Shown in pieces: positions 25,016-32,695 of a DNA stretch of 36,555 nt. The notes under the pieces were generated by a model. The model saw only the letters and a list, made by a program, of their open reading frames with translations, had not been told where the DNA came from and did not search any database. The position numbers were made by a program, and so were the translations under genes. Within the stretch, counting starts at the first letter, position 1; each line of letters opens with the position of its first letter. The stretch covers positions 1 through 36,555 of the forward strand of contig NZ_CDBN01000048.1 in assembly GCF_000820085.1 (NCBI RefSeq). The letters run 5' to 3'. Origin of the DNA: Aeromonas sanarellii (lineage in GTDB: Bacteria > Pseudomonadota > Gammaproteobacteria > Enterobacterales > Aeromonadaceae).

Positions 25016-26839
25016 ATGACCGCGATTGCCGATACCTTGCCCGATACCCCCCTTGCCCTGCTGCAGGCGGTGTTTGGCTATCAGCAATTCAGGCCGGGCC
25101 AGCTCGAGATCATCGAGCAGATAGTGGCGGGGCGCGATGCCCTGGTACTCAAGCCCACCGGTGGCGGCAAGTCCCTCTGCTACCAGATCCCGGCGCTGCT
25201 GCGCCCCGGCCTGGGGGTGGTCGTCTCGCCGCTTATCTCGCTGATGAAGGATCAGGTGGACAGTCTGCGCGCCAACGGGGTGGCAGCGGTCTACATCAAC
25301 TCGGCCCTGAGCCGGGAGGAGATGATCCAGGCCTTCGCCGCCATGCGCCGCGGCGAGATAAAGATCGTCTACGTCTCCCCCGAGCGGCTGCTGCAACACG
25401 AATTCATGGATCGGCTGGCGGAGCTGCCGCTCGGCCTGTTCGCCATCGACGAGGCGCACTGCGTCTCCCAGTGGGGCCACGATTTTCGGCCGGAATACGC
25501 GGCGCTGGGGCGGCTCAAGCAGTGGTTCCCCCAGGTACCCGTGGTGGCGCTCACCGCCACCGCCGACGAGGCGACCCGCAGCGATATGCTGCACCGGTTG
25601 GAACTGAGCGATCCCTTTATCCACACCGCCAGCTTCGACCGGCCCAATATCCGCTACAGCCTGGTGGAGAAGTTCAAGGCGGCGGAACAGCTGCTGCGCT
25701 ATGTGCAGAGCCAGAAGGGCAACTGCGGCATCGTCTACTGCTCCAGCCGCAACCGGGTGGAGGAGGTGGCCGAGCGGCTCTCCCGCCACGGCTGCAAGGC
25801 GGCCCCCTATCACGCCGGCCTGCCGCTGGAGCTGCGCCAGCAGACCCAGGAGGCCTTCCTCAAGGACGACATCGAGATCGTGGTGGCGACGGTGGCGTTC
25901 GGCATGGGCATCGACAAGCCGAATGTGCGCTTCGTGGTGCACTACGACATCCCCAAGAACATCGAGTCCTACTATCAGGAGACCGGCCGCGCCGGTCGTG
26001 ACGGCACCCCGGCCGAGGCGCTGCTGCTCTACGATCCCGCCGACATCGGCCGGGTGCGCCGCCTGCTCGACAACATCGAGAACCCCCAGCAGCTGCAGGT
26101 GGAGCAGTACAAGCTCAACGTGATGGCGGCCTTCGCCGAGGCACAGACCTGCCGTCGCCAGGTGCTGCTCAACTACTTCGGCGAGTACAACGACAAGCCG
26201 TGCGGCAACTGCGACATCTGCCTCGATCCGCCCCAGAGCTATGACGGTACCGAAGATGCCCAGAAGGCGCTCTCCTGCGTCTGGCGGGTGGGGCAGGCCT
26301 TCGGGGTGGGCTACGTGGTCGAGGTGCTGCGCGGCTCGCTCAATCAGCGCATCAAGGATCACGGCCACGACAAGCTCTCCACCTATGGCATCGGCAAGGA
26401 TCAGAGCCACGAGTACTGGATGAGCGTCATCCGCCAGCTGATCCACAAGGGGCTCTTGACCCAGAACATCACCCGCAACCTGGTGCTGCAGCTCACCGAG
26501 GCGGCCCGCCCGGTGCTGCGCGGCGAGGTGAAGCTGGATCTGGCGGTACCGCGTCTGCAGCCCATCTCCAGCCGCAAGGAGAAGCGTAACGGCCTGCTCG
26601 ACAGCGCCAACTACGACAAGCGGCTGTTCAAGGAGCTGCGCGCCCTGCGCAAGCAGATCGCCGAGGAGGAGGAGGTGCCGCCCTACGTGGTGTTCAACGA
26701 CGCGACCCTGGTGGAGATGGCGCAGCTGATGCCGATGACCGAGGACGAGATGCTGGCGGTCAACGGCGTGGGTCACCGCAAGCTGGAGCGCTTCGGGGAG
26801 GCCTTTATGGACCTTATCATCGACTACTGCCGGCGGTAG
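25016..26839 (+). CDS. recQ: ATP-dependent DNA helicase RecQ
   Basis: 607 residues (E. coli 609). RecQ unwinds DNA 3'-5' in RecF-pathway recombination and fork repair. Helicase motifs: motif 0 [10 protein letters not shown], Walker [10 protein letters not shown] (Lys52), DEAH box [28 protein letters not shown], and motif [12 protein letters not shown]. The RecQ-Ct zinc site is present ([12 protein letters not shown]....[11 protein letters not shown], four Cys) followed by the winged helix. The HRDC domain is the C-terminal ~80 residues ([12 protein letters not shown]...[16 protein letters not shown]). ATG at 25016 has AAAGGAGAG before it. Confidence 0.97.
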   Translation: MTAIADTLPDTPLALLQAVFGYQQFRPGQLEIIEQIVAGRDALVLKPTGGGKSLCYQIPALLRPGLGVVVSPLISLMKDQVDSLRANGVAAVYINSALSREEMIQAFAAMRRGEIKIVYVSPERLLQHEFMDRLAELPLGLFAIDEAHCVSQWGHDFRPEYAALGRLKQWFPQVPVVALTATADEATRSDMLHRLELSDPFIHTASFDRPNIRYSLVEKFKAAEQLLRYVQSQKGNCGIVYCSSRNRVEEVAERLSRHGCKAAPYHAGLPLELRQQTQEAFLKDDIEIVVATVAFGMGIDKPNVRFVVHYDIPKNIESYYQETGRAGRDGTPAEALLLYDPADIGRVRRLLDNIENPQQLQVEQYKLNVMAAFAEAQTCRRQVLLNYFGEYNDKPCGNCDICLDPPQSYDGTEDAQKALSCVWRVGQAFGVGYVVEVLRGSLNQRIKDHGHDKLSTYGIGKDQSHEYWMSVIRQLIHKGLLTQNITRNLVLQLTEAARPVLRGEVKLDLAVPRLQPISSRKEKRNGLLDSANYDKRLFKELRALRKQIAEEEEVPPYVVFNDATLVEMAQLMPMTEDEMLAVNGVGHRKLERFGEAFMDLIIDYCRR

Positions 26840-26865
26840 GGTCGATTAGCGCAGCGTAATCGACC
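26840..26865. repeat. Intergenic palindrome with core GATTAGCGCAGCGTAATC
   Basis: GGTCGATTA (26840-26848) and TAATCGACC (26857-26865) are perfect arms around GCGCAGCG, with GC/GC pairing able to extend inward. It begins on the base after the recQ stop and lies between the convergent recQ and cytochrome genes. No T-run. The core resembles a palindrome I recall as dispersed in many proteobacterial genomes. Confidence 0.65.
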
Positions 26866-26890
26866 GCATCGGGGATAGGGCGTCGCCAGG

Positions 26891-27190
26891 CTACTTCAGG
26901 CTGGCGTAGTAGGCGGCCAGGTTCTCCATGTCCGCCTCGGTGAGCGCCGCCATGAAGGGCGCCATCAGGGGCTCCTTGCGGCTGCCATCCTTGAAGGCCT
27001 TCAGCTGTTTCACCAGATAGGCGGCATTCTGGCCAGCCAGGTGGGGATAGACGGGCACGCTCGCCTTGCCATCCACGCCGTGGCAGGCGGCACAGACCGC
27101 CGCCTTGGCCTTGCCCGCGTCGACATCGGCCGCCTGGGCCGGCCCCCACAACAACAGCAACAGGGGCAGGGCGCCCAACCACCTTTGCAT
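26891..27190 (-). CDS. Small periplasmic c-type cytochrome
   Basis: 99-residue precursor. Signal peptide [20 protein letters not shown], then [18 protein letters not shown] with the haem-binding CxxCH near residue 33-37, and a likely axial Met in [10 protein letters not shown] near residue 80. The rest ([24 protein letters not shown]) is the class-I cytochrome c553/c4-like fold. It would shuttle electrons in the periplasm. The ATG at 27190 has AAGGAG 6 bases upstream; the longer open frame above it is not coding. It is divergent from selO and convergent with recQ; its redox partners are not in the window. Confidence 0.92.
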   Translation of the reverse strand: MQRWLGALPLLLLLWGPAQAADVDAGKAKAAVCAACHGVDGKASVPVYPHLAGQNAAYLVKQLKAFKDGSRKEPLMAPFMAALTEADMENLAAYYASLK

Positions 27191-27293
27191 CTTCTTCTCC
27201 TTGAAATGAAATAGCGCATCGTCCGTTAGCCAGTGCTGGCCGACGGCGGTATAAAGAGTGACACGAGCATACGCAGGGACGAACCGCACCACC

Positions 27294-28721
27294 ATGAAGC
27301 TGATCAACACTTTTGCCACCGAACTGCCCTGGGCCTGTGAGCCCGTCGCACCCCAGCCACTGCATGCCCCCGGCCTGCTGCACCTCAACCGTGCGCTGCT
27401 CGGCGAGCTGGGGCTGGGGGCGGTGAGCGAGGCCGACTGGCTGGCCTGCTGTGGCCATGGGCTGCCCTTGCCCGGCATGCAGCCGGTGGCCCAGGTCTAT
27501 GCGGGCCACCAGTTCGGCGGCTACAGCCCGCGTCTTGGCGATGGCCGTGCCCTGCTGCTGGGAGAGCAGCAGGCGCCGGATGGCAGCCGCTGGGACCTGC
27601 ACCTGAAAGGGGCGGGCAAGACCCCCTTCTCCCGTTTCGGCGATGGCCGCGCCGTGCTGCGCTCCAGCATTCGCGAGTATCTGGCCTCCGAGGCGCTGCA
27701 TGCCCTCGGTATTCCCACCACCCGGGCACTGGTGCTGGTGGGCAGCCAGGAGCCGGTCTACCGCGAGCAGGTGGAGACGGGCGCGACCGTGCTGCGTACC
27801 GCCCCGAGTCATCTGCGCTTCGGCCACGTCGAGTATTTCGCCTGGAGCGGGCAGGGGGAGCGGATCCCGGCCCTCATCGACTATCTGCTGCGCCACCATT
27901 TCCCCGAGCTGGCCGATGGTGCCGAGCTGTTTGCCGAAGTGGTGCGCCGCACCGCGCGGCTCATCGCCAAGTGGCAGGCGGCGGGCTTCTGCCACGGAGT
28001 GATGAACACAGACAACATGTCCCTGCTCGGCCTGACCCTGGATTACGGCCCCTACGGCTTCATCGACGCCTATGTGCCGGACTTCGTCTGCAACCACTCG
28101 GATCCGGGCGGTCGCTATGCGCTGGATCAGCAGCCGGCGGTGGGGTACTGGAACCTGCAGAAGCTGGCCCAGGCGCTGGCCGGTCATGTGGATGGCGACG
28201 CCCTGGCGGCGGCCCTGGCCCAGTATGAACACCAGCTGATGCTGCACTACTCCGAGCTGATGCGCGAAAAACTGGGACTGGCGAGCTGGGAAGACGAGGA
28301 TCCTGCCCTGTTCCGCGAGCTGTTCCGGCTGCTTGCGGTGCACGGGGTGGATTACCACCTCTTCCTGCGAAGGCTCGGGGAGCTGACCGTACAGGGGACC
28401 TGGCCCACCGCTCTGCTGGCGCTGTTGCCGGATCCGGCCGCCTGGCAGGAATGGCTCGAAACCTATCGGGCGCGCCTGGCCAGGGAAGGGAGCGAGGATG
28501 GGGCGCGCAAGGCGCGCATGGATGCCGTCAACCCCAAGTATGTGCTGCGCAACGCCCTGGCCCAGCGGGTGATAGAGGCTGCCGAGGGAGGTGAGATGGC
28601 GCCGTTCGAGCAGCTGTTTGCGGCCCTGCAGCAGCCCTATGCAGAGCAGCCCGAATACGAGGATCTCGCTACTCCGCAACCGGCATGGTATTGCGGCGGC
28701 GAGCTCTCTTGCAGCAGTTGA
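27294..28721 (+). CDS. selO: Protein adenylyltransferase SelO (YdiU/UPF0061)
   Basis: 475 residues (E. coli YdiU 478). SelO is a pseudokinase that transfers AMP from ATP to Ser/Thr/Tyr of target proteins and responds to redox stress. Motifs: [89 protein letters not shown] (catalytic Asp and Asn), and a redox-type C-terminus GELSCSS. The C-terminal Cys is a normal TGC codon, where animal SelO has selenocysteine. ATG 27294 ([13 protein letters not shown]) is the family start; the upstream in-frame ATG at 27258 is not needed. The next gene starts 9 bases after the stop. Confidence 0.95.
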   Translation: MKLINTFATELPWACEPVAPQPLHAPGLLHLNRALLGELGLGAVSEADWLACCGHGLPLPGMQPVAQVYAGHQFGGYSPRLGDGRALLLGEQQAPDGSRWDLHLKGAGKTPFSRFGDGRAVLRSSIREYLASEALHALGIPTTRALVLVGSQEPVYREQVETGATVLRTAPSHLRFGHVEYFAWSGQGERIPALIDYLLRHHFPELADGAELFAEVVRRTARLIAKWQAAGFCHGVMNTDNMSLLGLTLDYGPYGFIDAYVPDFVCNHSDPGGRYALDQQPAVGYWNLQKLAQALAGHVDGDALAAALAQYEHQLMLHYSELMREKLGLASWEDEDPALFRELFRLLAVHGVDYHLFLRRLGELTVQGTWPTALLALLPDPAAWQEWLETYRARLAREGSEDGARKARMDAVNPKYVLRNALAQRVIEAAEGGEMAPFEQLFAALQQPYAEQPEYEDLATPQPAWYCGGELSCSS

Positions 28722-28729
28722 GGACCCGG

Positions 28730-29026
28730 ATGAAAGGGATGAACTGGCAAGTGGTGGGCATTGATGAGGGCGCTGGCGTGCTGATGCTGGATTGCCCGGG
28801 CCTTGACTGGGACAACTTTCCGGCCCTGGCCGAGGGGCTGCTGCGGGAGTGGGAGCTGGCGGCGATCGAGCGGGAGTGGGGCGCCGATCGCCACGGCTGG
28901 CTGCTGGAGTTCGAAGGCAGCCGGCTGCGGCTGGAGTATGAGCATCACAGCGGCTGCTGGCTGACGGCTGTGCACCCCGCCGATGGCGAGGTCGTGCTCT
29001 GGCTGGGCCGACGGCATAAAGGGTGA
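28730..29026 (+). CDS. DUF3630-like hypothetical protein
   Basis: 98 residues, beginning MKGMNWQVVGIDEGAGVLML. ATG at 28730 has GAGGA 5 bases upstream that overlaps the selO stop region, so it is likely cotranscribed with selO; ATG 28739 is a less likely start. It has no signal or membrane segment and is rich in Trp (WQVV, DWDNF, REWEL, REWG, HGWLLEF, CWLTAV, LWLG). The pattern fits the DUF3630 family of Aeromonas, Vibrio and Shewanella as I remember it. Function unknown. Confidence 0.75.
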   Translation: MKGMNWQVVGIDEGAGVLMLDCPGLDWDNFPALAEGLLREWELAAIEREWGADRHGWLLEFEGSRLRLEYEHHSGCWLTAVHPADGEVVLWLGRRHKG

Positions 29027-29098
29027 GCCGTGGCTGGAGGAGCCCATGACGTCGTCCTTTGGCGACTGCCGTGGCGAGCCAGCGTGACAGCATAAAGA

Positions 29099-29126
29099 TT
29101 GAACTATCGGTATTGGGGCGTATAAT
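29099..29126 (+). promoter_or_regulatory. Sigma-70 promoter of yhhQ
   Basis: TTGAAC (29099-29104), 16 bases, then a perfect TATAAT (29121-29126). Transcription should start near 29133, giving a 63-base leader that holds a hairpin and the preQ1 riboswitch. Confidence 0.8.
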
Positions 29127-29139
29127 CGCGCCCCTCGAT

Positions 29140-29158
29140 TATCGCCATGGTGGCGATA
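29140..29158 (+). repeat. Leader hairpin abutting the riboswitch
   Basis: TATCGCCA-TGG-TGGCGATA (29140-29147 with 29151-29158) is a perfect 8-bp stem directly 5' of, and sharing a base with, the first stem of the preQ1 riboswitch. It could stabilise the 5' end or compete with the aptamer. Confidence 0.6.
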
Positions 29159-29188
29159 TGGGTTCCCTAACCCCATTAACCAAAAAGG
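29157..29188 (+). promoter_or_regulatory. preQ1-I riboswitch controlling yhhQ translation
   Basis: The sequence has the compact preQ1 class-I architecture: stem ATGGG (29158-29162) with CCCAT (29172-29176), loop TTCCCTAAC containing the conserved TAAC and ligand-reading C, then the A-rich tail TAACCAAAAAGG. The terminal GG (29187-29188) can pair with CC of the loop (pseudoknot), and it is also the ribosome-binding site (AAGG) 7 bases before the yhhQ ATG. Ligand binding would therefore hide the site and block translation. It aligns base by base with the Thermoanaerobacter aptamer as I recall it. It lies upstream of a preQ0/preQ1 transporter gene, the expected target. Confidence 0.85.
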
Positions 29189-29195
29189 TCACAAT

Positions 29196-29870
29196 ATGAA
29201 CCTGACTCCGGCTCAGTACCAGACGGCACTGATGCGTCTCTCGTTGTTCCACATCCTGATCATCGCCGGCAGTAACTACCTGGTGCAGCTGCCGATCACC
29301 ATCTTCGGCTTCCACACCACCTGGGGTGCCTTCAGCTTCCCGTTCATCTTCCTGGCCACCGATCTGACGGTGCGGATCTTCGGCGCCGGCCTGGCCCGCA
29401 AGATCATCCAGACCGTGATGCTGCCGGCGCTGGCCATCTCCTATGCCCTGTCGGTGCTGTTCTTCGAGGGCAGTTTCCAGGGGGTGGGCAACCTGGCGGA
29501 GTTCAACCTCTTCGTGGCGCGCATCGCCCTGGCCAGCTTTATGGCCTATCTGGTGGGCCAGTTCATGGATGTGGTGGTGTTCAACCGCCTGCGCCTGCTG
29601 AAAGCCTGGTGGGTGGCACCGGCGGCCTCCACCCTGTTCGGCAATCTGGTGGACACCATCGCCTTCTTCAGCATCGCTTTCTGGCGCAGCACGGATCCCT
29701 TCATGGCCGAGCACTGGGTCGAGATAGCGACCGTGGACTACGTGTTCAAGCTGCTGATAAGCCTGGGGTTGTTTGTGCCGCTCTACGGCGTGCTGCTGCG
29801 CTACCTCAGCCGCAAGCTGGTGGGGGAGGCAGGGCTGGACGGCCTGCAAACCGCGGCCCGTCAAGCCTGA
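29196..29870 (+). CDS. yhhQ: Queuosine precursor (preQ0/preQ1) transporter YhhQ
   Basis: 224 residues (E. coli 221) with six predicted membrane helices. Family motifs are AFSFPFIFLATDLTVRIFGAGLARKII near the N-terminus, LVGQFMDVVVFNRLR in the middle and TLFGNLVDTIAFFSIAF. YhhQ is an inner-membrane importer of 7-cyano- or 7-aminomethyl-7-deazaguanine for queuosine in tRNA. ATG at 29196 follows AAGG by 7 bases; that site is part of a preQ1-I riboswitch, so the transporter is likely shut down when precursor is plentiful. It is monocistronic with its own promoter and terminator. Confidence 0.95.
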   Translation: MNLTPAQYQTALMRLSLFHILIIAGSNYLVQLPITIFGFHTTWGAFSFPFIFLATDLTVRIFGAGLARKIIQTVMLPALAISYALSVLFFEGSFQGVGNLAEFNLFVARIALASFMAYLVGQFMDVVVFNRLRLLKAWWVAPAASTLFGNLVDTIAFFSIAFWRSTDPFMAEHWVEIATVDYVFKLLISLGLFVPLYGVLLRYLSRKLVGEAGLDGLQTAARQA

Positions 29871-29876
29871 TGGAGG

Positions 29877-29904
29877 ATGACCACCCTGGGGTGGTCATTT
29901 TTTT
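29877..29904 (+). terminator. Rho-independent terminator of yhhQ
   Basis: ATGACCACC-CTGG-GGTGGTCAT (29877-29885 with 29890-29898) is followed by TTTTTT (29899-29904). It starts 6 bases after the yhhQ stop. Confidence 0.93.
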
Positions 29905-29925
29905 CGCATTTCTTGCAAATAAGGC

Positions 29926-29955
29926 TTGCACAGTTAAATGAGAATGATTATTGTT
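29926..29955 (+). promoter_or_regulatory. Fur box overlapping the ryhB promoter
   Basis: AAATGAGAATGATTATTGT (29937-29955) closely fits the Fur 7-1-7 consensus TGATAAT-N-ATTATCA, reading TGAGAAT-G-ATTATTG. It overlaps a plausible -10 (TATTGT, 29949-29954) with a weak -35 (TTGCAC, 29926-29931) 17 bases upstream. Iron-loaded Fur would block transcription of the sRNA downstream. Confidence 0.8.
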
Positions 29956-29960
29956 ACCTT

Positions 29961-30073
29961 GTTTTCCGGGAAAGACTTCATTTGTTCCAACGTGATGGAC
30001 TTCTTGTGAACGCACGACATTGCTCACATTGCTTCCAGTTAAGGGGCCAGTAGTTTACTGGCCCTCTTTTTTT
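29961..30073 (+). ncRNA. ryhB: RyhB iron-responsive small RNA
   Basis: The stretch GCACGACATTGCTCACATTG and following CTTCCAGT (30012-30039) is identical to the core of E. coli RyhB, the seed that pairs with mRNAs of iron-using proteins. It is preceded by a Fur box and promoter and ends in a perfect 9-bp terminator hairpin GGGCCAGTA/TACTGGCCC (30044-30052, 30056-30064) with a TCTTTTTTT tail (30065-30073), which should also bind Hfq. The 5' end is estimated from the -10 box, giving about 113 bases against 90 in E. coli. The 5' 50 bases differ from E. coli RyhB. When iron is low it should repress iron-rich enzymes and spare iron. Confidence 0.93.
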
Positions 30074-30109
30074 GTTCTTTTTCAGATCCTTGCAGACTGA
30101 GCCCAGTCA

Positions 30110-30135
30110 TAAAAAATGGGAGCCAGGGCTCCCAT
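30110..30135 (-). terminator. Rho-independent terminator of rraA
   Basis: ATGGGAGCC (30116-30124) pairs with GGCTCCCAT (30127-30135); on the minus strand the stem is followed by a T-run (AAAAAA at 30110-30115 of the plus strand). It is 17 bases past the rraA stop. Confidence 0.85.
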
Positions 30136-30152
30136 CTTCAGTCTGTGTCCGC

Positions 30153-30638
30153 TTACTCGATGTCGAGGGCATCGGGGGAGAGGATGACCCCTGTGGTATC
30201 GGCGTAGAGGTGATCGTCTGGCAGGAAGGTAACGCCGCCGAAGTTGACCGGCAGGTCGGTCTCTCCGATATCCTTGCTGTCGGCACCCACCGGAATGGCA
30301 GCCAGCGCCTGAATGCCGATATCCAAGTCTTCCAGAATGTCGACCTCGCGCACGCAGCCGTAGCAGACGATCCCTTCCCACTCGTTCTCCGCCGCCGTGG
30401 TGGCGATCTCGCTGTCGATCAGGGCGCGGCGCATGGAGCCGCCGCCGTCGATCAGCAGCACGCGACCGGCGCCGTTCTCCTTGACCAGCTCACGGATCAG
30501 GCCGTTTGATTCGAAGCATTTGACCGTGGTGATGACGCCGCCGAAAGAGGCGCGGCCGCCGAAGGAGCAGAGCATGGGTTCGAGCACATCCACCATGTCC
30601 TGATAGATGTCGCACAGTTCTGAAGTGTTGTATTCCAT
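30153..30638 (-). CDS. rraA: Regulator of ribonuclease E activity A
   Basis: 161 residues, as in E. coli RraA. RraA is a ring-shaped trimer that binds the RNase E scaffold region and helicases and restrains RNA turnover; the fold is shared with HMG/CHA aldolases. It starts [21 protein letters not shown] and contains [22 protein letters not shown] and [21 protein letters not shown], the family signature. ATG 30638 is the family start; the longer open frame above is upstream leader. In E. coli rraA follows menA; here it is alone and divergent from the chemoreceptor gene. Confidence 0.95.
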   Translation of the reverse strand: MEYNTSELCDIYQDMVDVLEPMLCSFGGRASFGGVITTVKCFESNGLIRELVKENGAGRVLLIDGGGSMRRALIDSEIATTAAENEWEGIVCYGCVREVDILEDLDIGIQALAAIPVGADSKDIGETDLPVNFGGVTFLPDDHLYADTTGVILSPDALDIE

Positions 30639-30783
30639 TGTGTCAGATCCACCGCTGGAAACAGGTGGATCCAGTATAAGGAGTGGGGTTGGCATTTCAA
30701 TGAATATTCCTTGAACGGACATATGGATAACGTATTCTGCCCGCGATCGATGCAGTCCACCCCCAGATCCCCAGAGGTTTATC

Positions 30784-32637
30784 GTGCTGATCCGCCACAA
30801 GTTGATATTGAATACCGCCCTGGTTGCCACGGCCATGCTGACCCTGAGCGGGCTCTTCTTCTACGCCAGCCAGGAGAGTCGGCACATGATGGAGGCACAG
30901 CGCAGCGTCGATGCACTCGAGCGCGCCATGTTGCAACTGAGGGGGGCCGAACAGGACTTCTTGCTGCACAAGGATCCGGCCGACGTCGACCGGTTCAACG
31001 CCGTGCTGGCGGACGTGCACTCCCTGGAGCAGACCCTGGAGGCGGACGACCGCCTGGGCAACGCCCGGGCCGGGTTGACGGGCCTGGATCGCCAGTTCGG
31101 TGCCTATGGCAAGGCCTTCAACGAGCTGGTGGCCCAGCAGCAGAAGATCGGGCTGGGGCCGGAGGATGGCCTCTATGGCCGGTTGAGGGCGGCGGTGCAC
31201 AAGGTGGAGGAGGCCCTCAAGGCGCAGGATCAGCAGACTCTGCTCATCACCATGCTGCAGCTGAGGCGCGCGGAGAAGGACTTCATGCTGCGCTCGGACA
31301 TCCAGTACCTCGAGCGTTTCCAGACCCTGCATGCCGCCCTCCAGCAGGGGCTCGGCGGCCTGCCACAGGCGCAGCGCAACGAGCTGGAGCAGGCCAGCGA
31401 GCAGTACCGGCAGGATTTCGTCGCCCTGGTACAGGGCATGCAGGTGCTGGGGCTGAAGGAGACGTCCGGACTGCGCGGCCAGATGCACACCCTGGTGCAG
31501 CAGGCCGAGCAGGCCCTCAAGGGCGCCAGCCAGCAGGTCGCCGACGAGCTGGCCCGCCAGACCACGGGCTTCAACCGGCTGATGCTGGCCTGTGGCACCT
31601 TGATCATCCTGGCCATCGGTTTTATGAGCGTGCTGCTGGGCCGCAGCATCGACAGGCCCATCGCGCGGGTCAATGACACCGTCAACCGCATCCGCCGGGA
31701 CAACGACCTGCGCCTGCGCATCGCCCTGAAGGGGGATGACGAGATGGCGCAGCTGGCGGGCAATCTCGATGTGATGCTGGATGGCTTCCGCCATCTGATA
31801 GGGGACGTGAAACAGAGCGTGAACACCCTGACCGGGGCGGCGGATCACCTCTCTGACAATGTGCGCCGCACCAGCGAGGGGGCCCAGCGCCAGCTGCTGG
31901 AGACGGATCAGGTGGCGACCGCCTCCACCGAGATGGGTTCCACCATAGAGGAGATAGCCCGCAACACCGAACAGGCCGCCAGCGATGCCGCGGCCACCAA
32001 CCACAAGGCCAGCGAGGGGCGTGGCGCGGTCGAGCAGACCGTCAACCAGATCCACGCTCTGGCGATCCAGCTGGAGCAGGCGTCCGGCGAGGTGGCCCGG
32101 TTGCAGCAGGAGAGCGAGACCATAGGCTCGGTGCTGGGGGTGATCCGCGGCATCGCCGAGCAGACGAACCTGCTGGCCCTCAATGCGGCCATCGAGGCGG
32201 CGCGGGCGGGGGAGCAGGGTCGCGGTTTCGCCGTGGTGGCGGACGAGGTACGCAGCCTCGCCATCCGCACCCAGCAGTCGACCCAGGAGATCGCCGTCAT
32301 CATCCACTCCCTGCAGCAGCAGACCGACAGCATAGTGGCCAGGATGGCGCTCTGCCGGGAGCAGGGCGATCAGAGTGCGCAGCAGGCGAGGGTGGCCGGC
32401 GGGCTGCTCGGCCAGATAACGGAAGATGTCACCCGGATCATGGACATGAGCACCCAGATCGCCGCCGCCATCGAGCAGCAGAGCCTGGTGGCCAACGAGG
32501 TGAACCGCAACGTCAGCAGTATCCGCGACATCGCCCAGGCGTCGAGCCAAATGGCGGAAGACAACGCCAACTCCAGCCAGGGCTTGAGCGAGCAGGCCAG
32601 GCTGCTGAATCGGGCGGTGGAGCTGTACCGGGTGTGA
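30784..32637 (+). CDS. Methyl-accepting chemotaxis protein with HBM-type sensor
   Basis: 617 residues. TM1 is at about 8-28 ([21 protein letters not shown]), the periplasmic helical sensor spans 30-260, and TM2 is at about 268-290 ([20 protein letters not shown]). The sensor has two related blocks, [15 protein letters not shown] and [15 protein letters not shown], the mark of helical bimodular (HBM) domains, which in Pseudomonas McpS bind TCA intermediates. A HAMP linker follows ([22 protein letters not shown]). The signalling tip is [29 protein letters not shown]. No CheR-docking pentapeptide is seen at the C-terminus (ELYRV). The start is GTG at 30784 with GAGG 6 bases upstream. The ligand is not known. 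Confidence 0.93.
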   Translation: MLIRHKLILNTALVATAMLTLSGLFFYASQESRHMMEAQRSVDALERAMLQLRGAEQDFLLHKDPADVDRFNAVLADVHSLEQTLEADDRLGNARAGLTGLDRQFGAYGKAFNELVAQQQKIGLGPEDGLYGRLRAAVHKVEEALKAQDQQTLLITMLQLRRAEKDFMLRSDIQYLERFQTLHAALQQGLGGLPQAQRNELEQASEQYRQDFVALVQGMQVLGLKETSGLRGQMHTLVQQAEQALKGASQQVADELARQTTGFNRLMLACGTLIILAIGFMSVLLGRSIDRPIARVNDTVNRIRRDNDLRLRIALKGDDEMAQLAGNLDVMLDGFRHLIGDVKQSVNTLTGAADHLSDNVRRTSEGAQRQLLETDQVATASTEMGSTIEEIARNTEQAASDAAATNHKASEGRGAVEQTVNQIHALAIQLEQASGEVARLQQESETIGSVLGVIRGIAEQTNLLALNAAIEAARAGEQGRGFAVVADEVRSLAIRTQQSTQEIAVIIHSLQQQTDSIVARMALCREQGDQSAQQARVAGGLLGQITEDVTRIMDMSTQIAAAIEQQSLVANEVNRNVSSIRDIAQASSQMAEDNANSSQGLSEQARLLNRAVELYRV

Positions 32638-32652
32638 CTGACCTTCTGATGG

Positions 32653-32681
32653 AAAAAGGGAGCCACAGCGGCTCCCTTTTT
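32653..32681. terminator. Bidirectional rho-independent terminator
   Basis: AAAAAGGGAGCC pairs with GGCTCCCTTTTT (stem core 32658-32664 with 32670-32676, loop ACAGC), A-run left and T-run right. It separates the convergent chemoreceptor and mgtE genes. Confidence 0.93.
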
Positions 32682-32695
32682 ATCGCAGACCGGAT

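Noticed and set aside
24905..26776. 623-residue minus-strand open frame opposite recQ
   Set aside because: Mirror frame of recQ, which is complete on the plus strand; composition is His/Leu/Gly/Gln-biased, typical of antisense frames in high-GC genes.
28710..28721. Selenocysteine at the C-terminus of SelO
   Set aside because: The Cys of LSCSS is an ordinary TGC codon and the TGA that follows two Ser codons is the normal stop; no selenocysteine is implied.
26817..29093. 758-residue minus-strand open frame opposite selO
   Set aside because: It runs across selO, the cytochrome gene and two intergenic gaps; only the plus-strand SelO and the short minus-strand cytochrome (in another frame) have recognisable motifs.
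30697..32550. 617-residue minus-strand open frame opposite the chemoreceptor gene
   Set aside because: Mirror of the chemoreceptor gene, which has clear membrane, HAMP and signalling-tip motifs on the plus strand.
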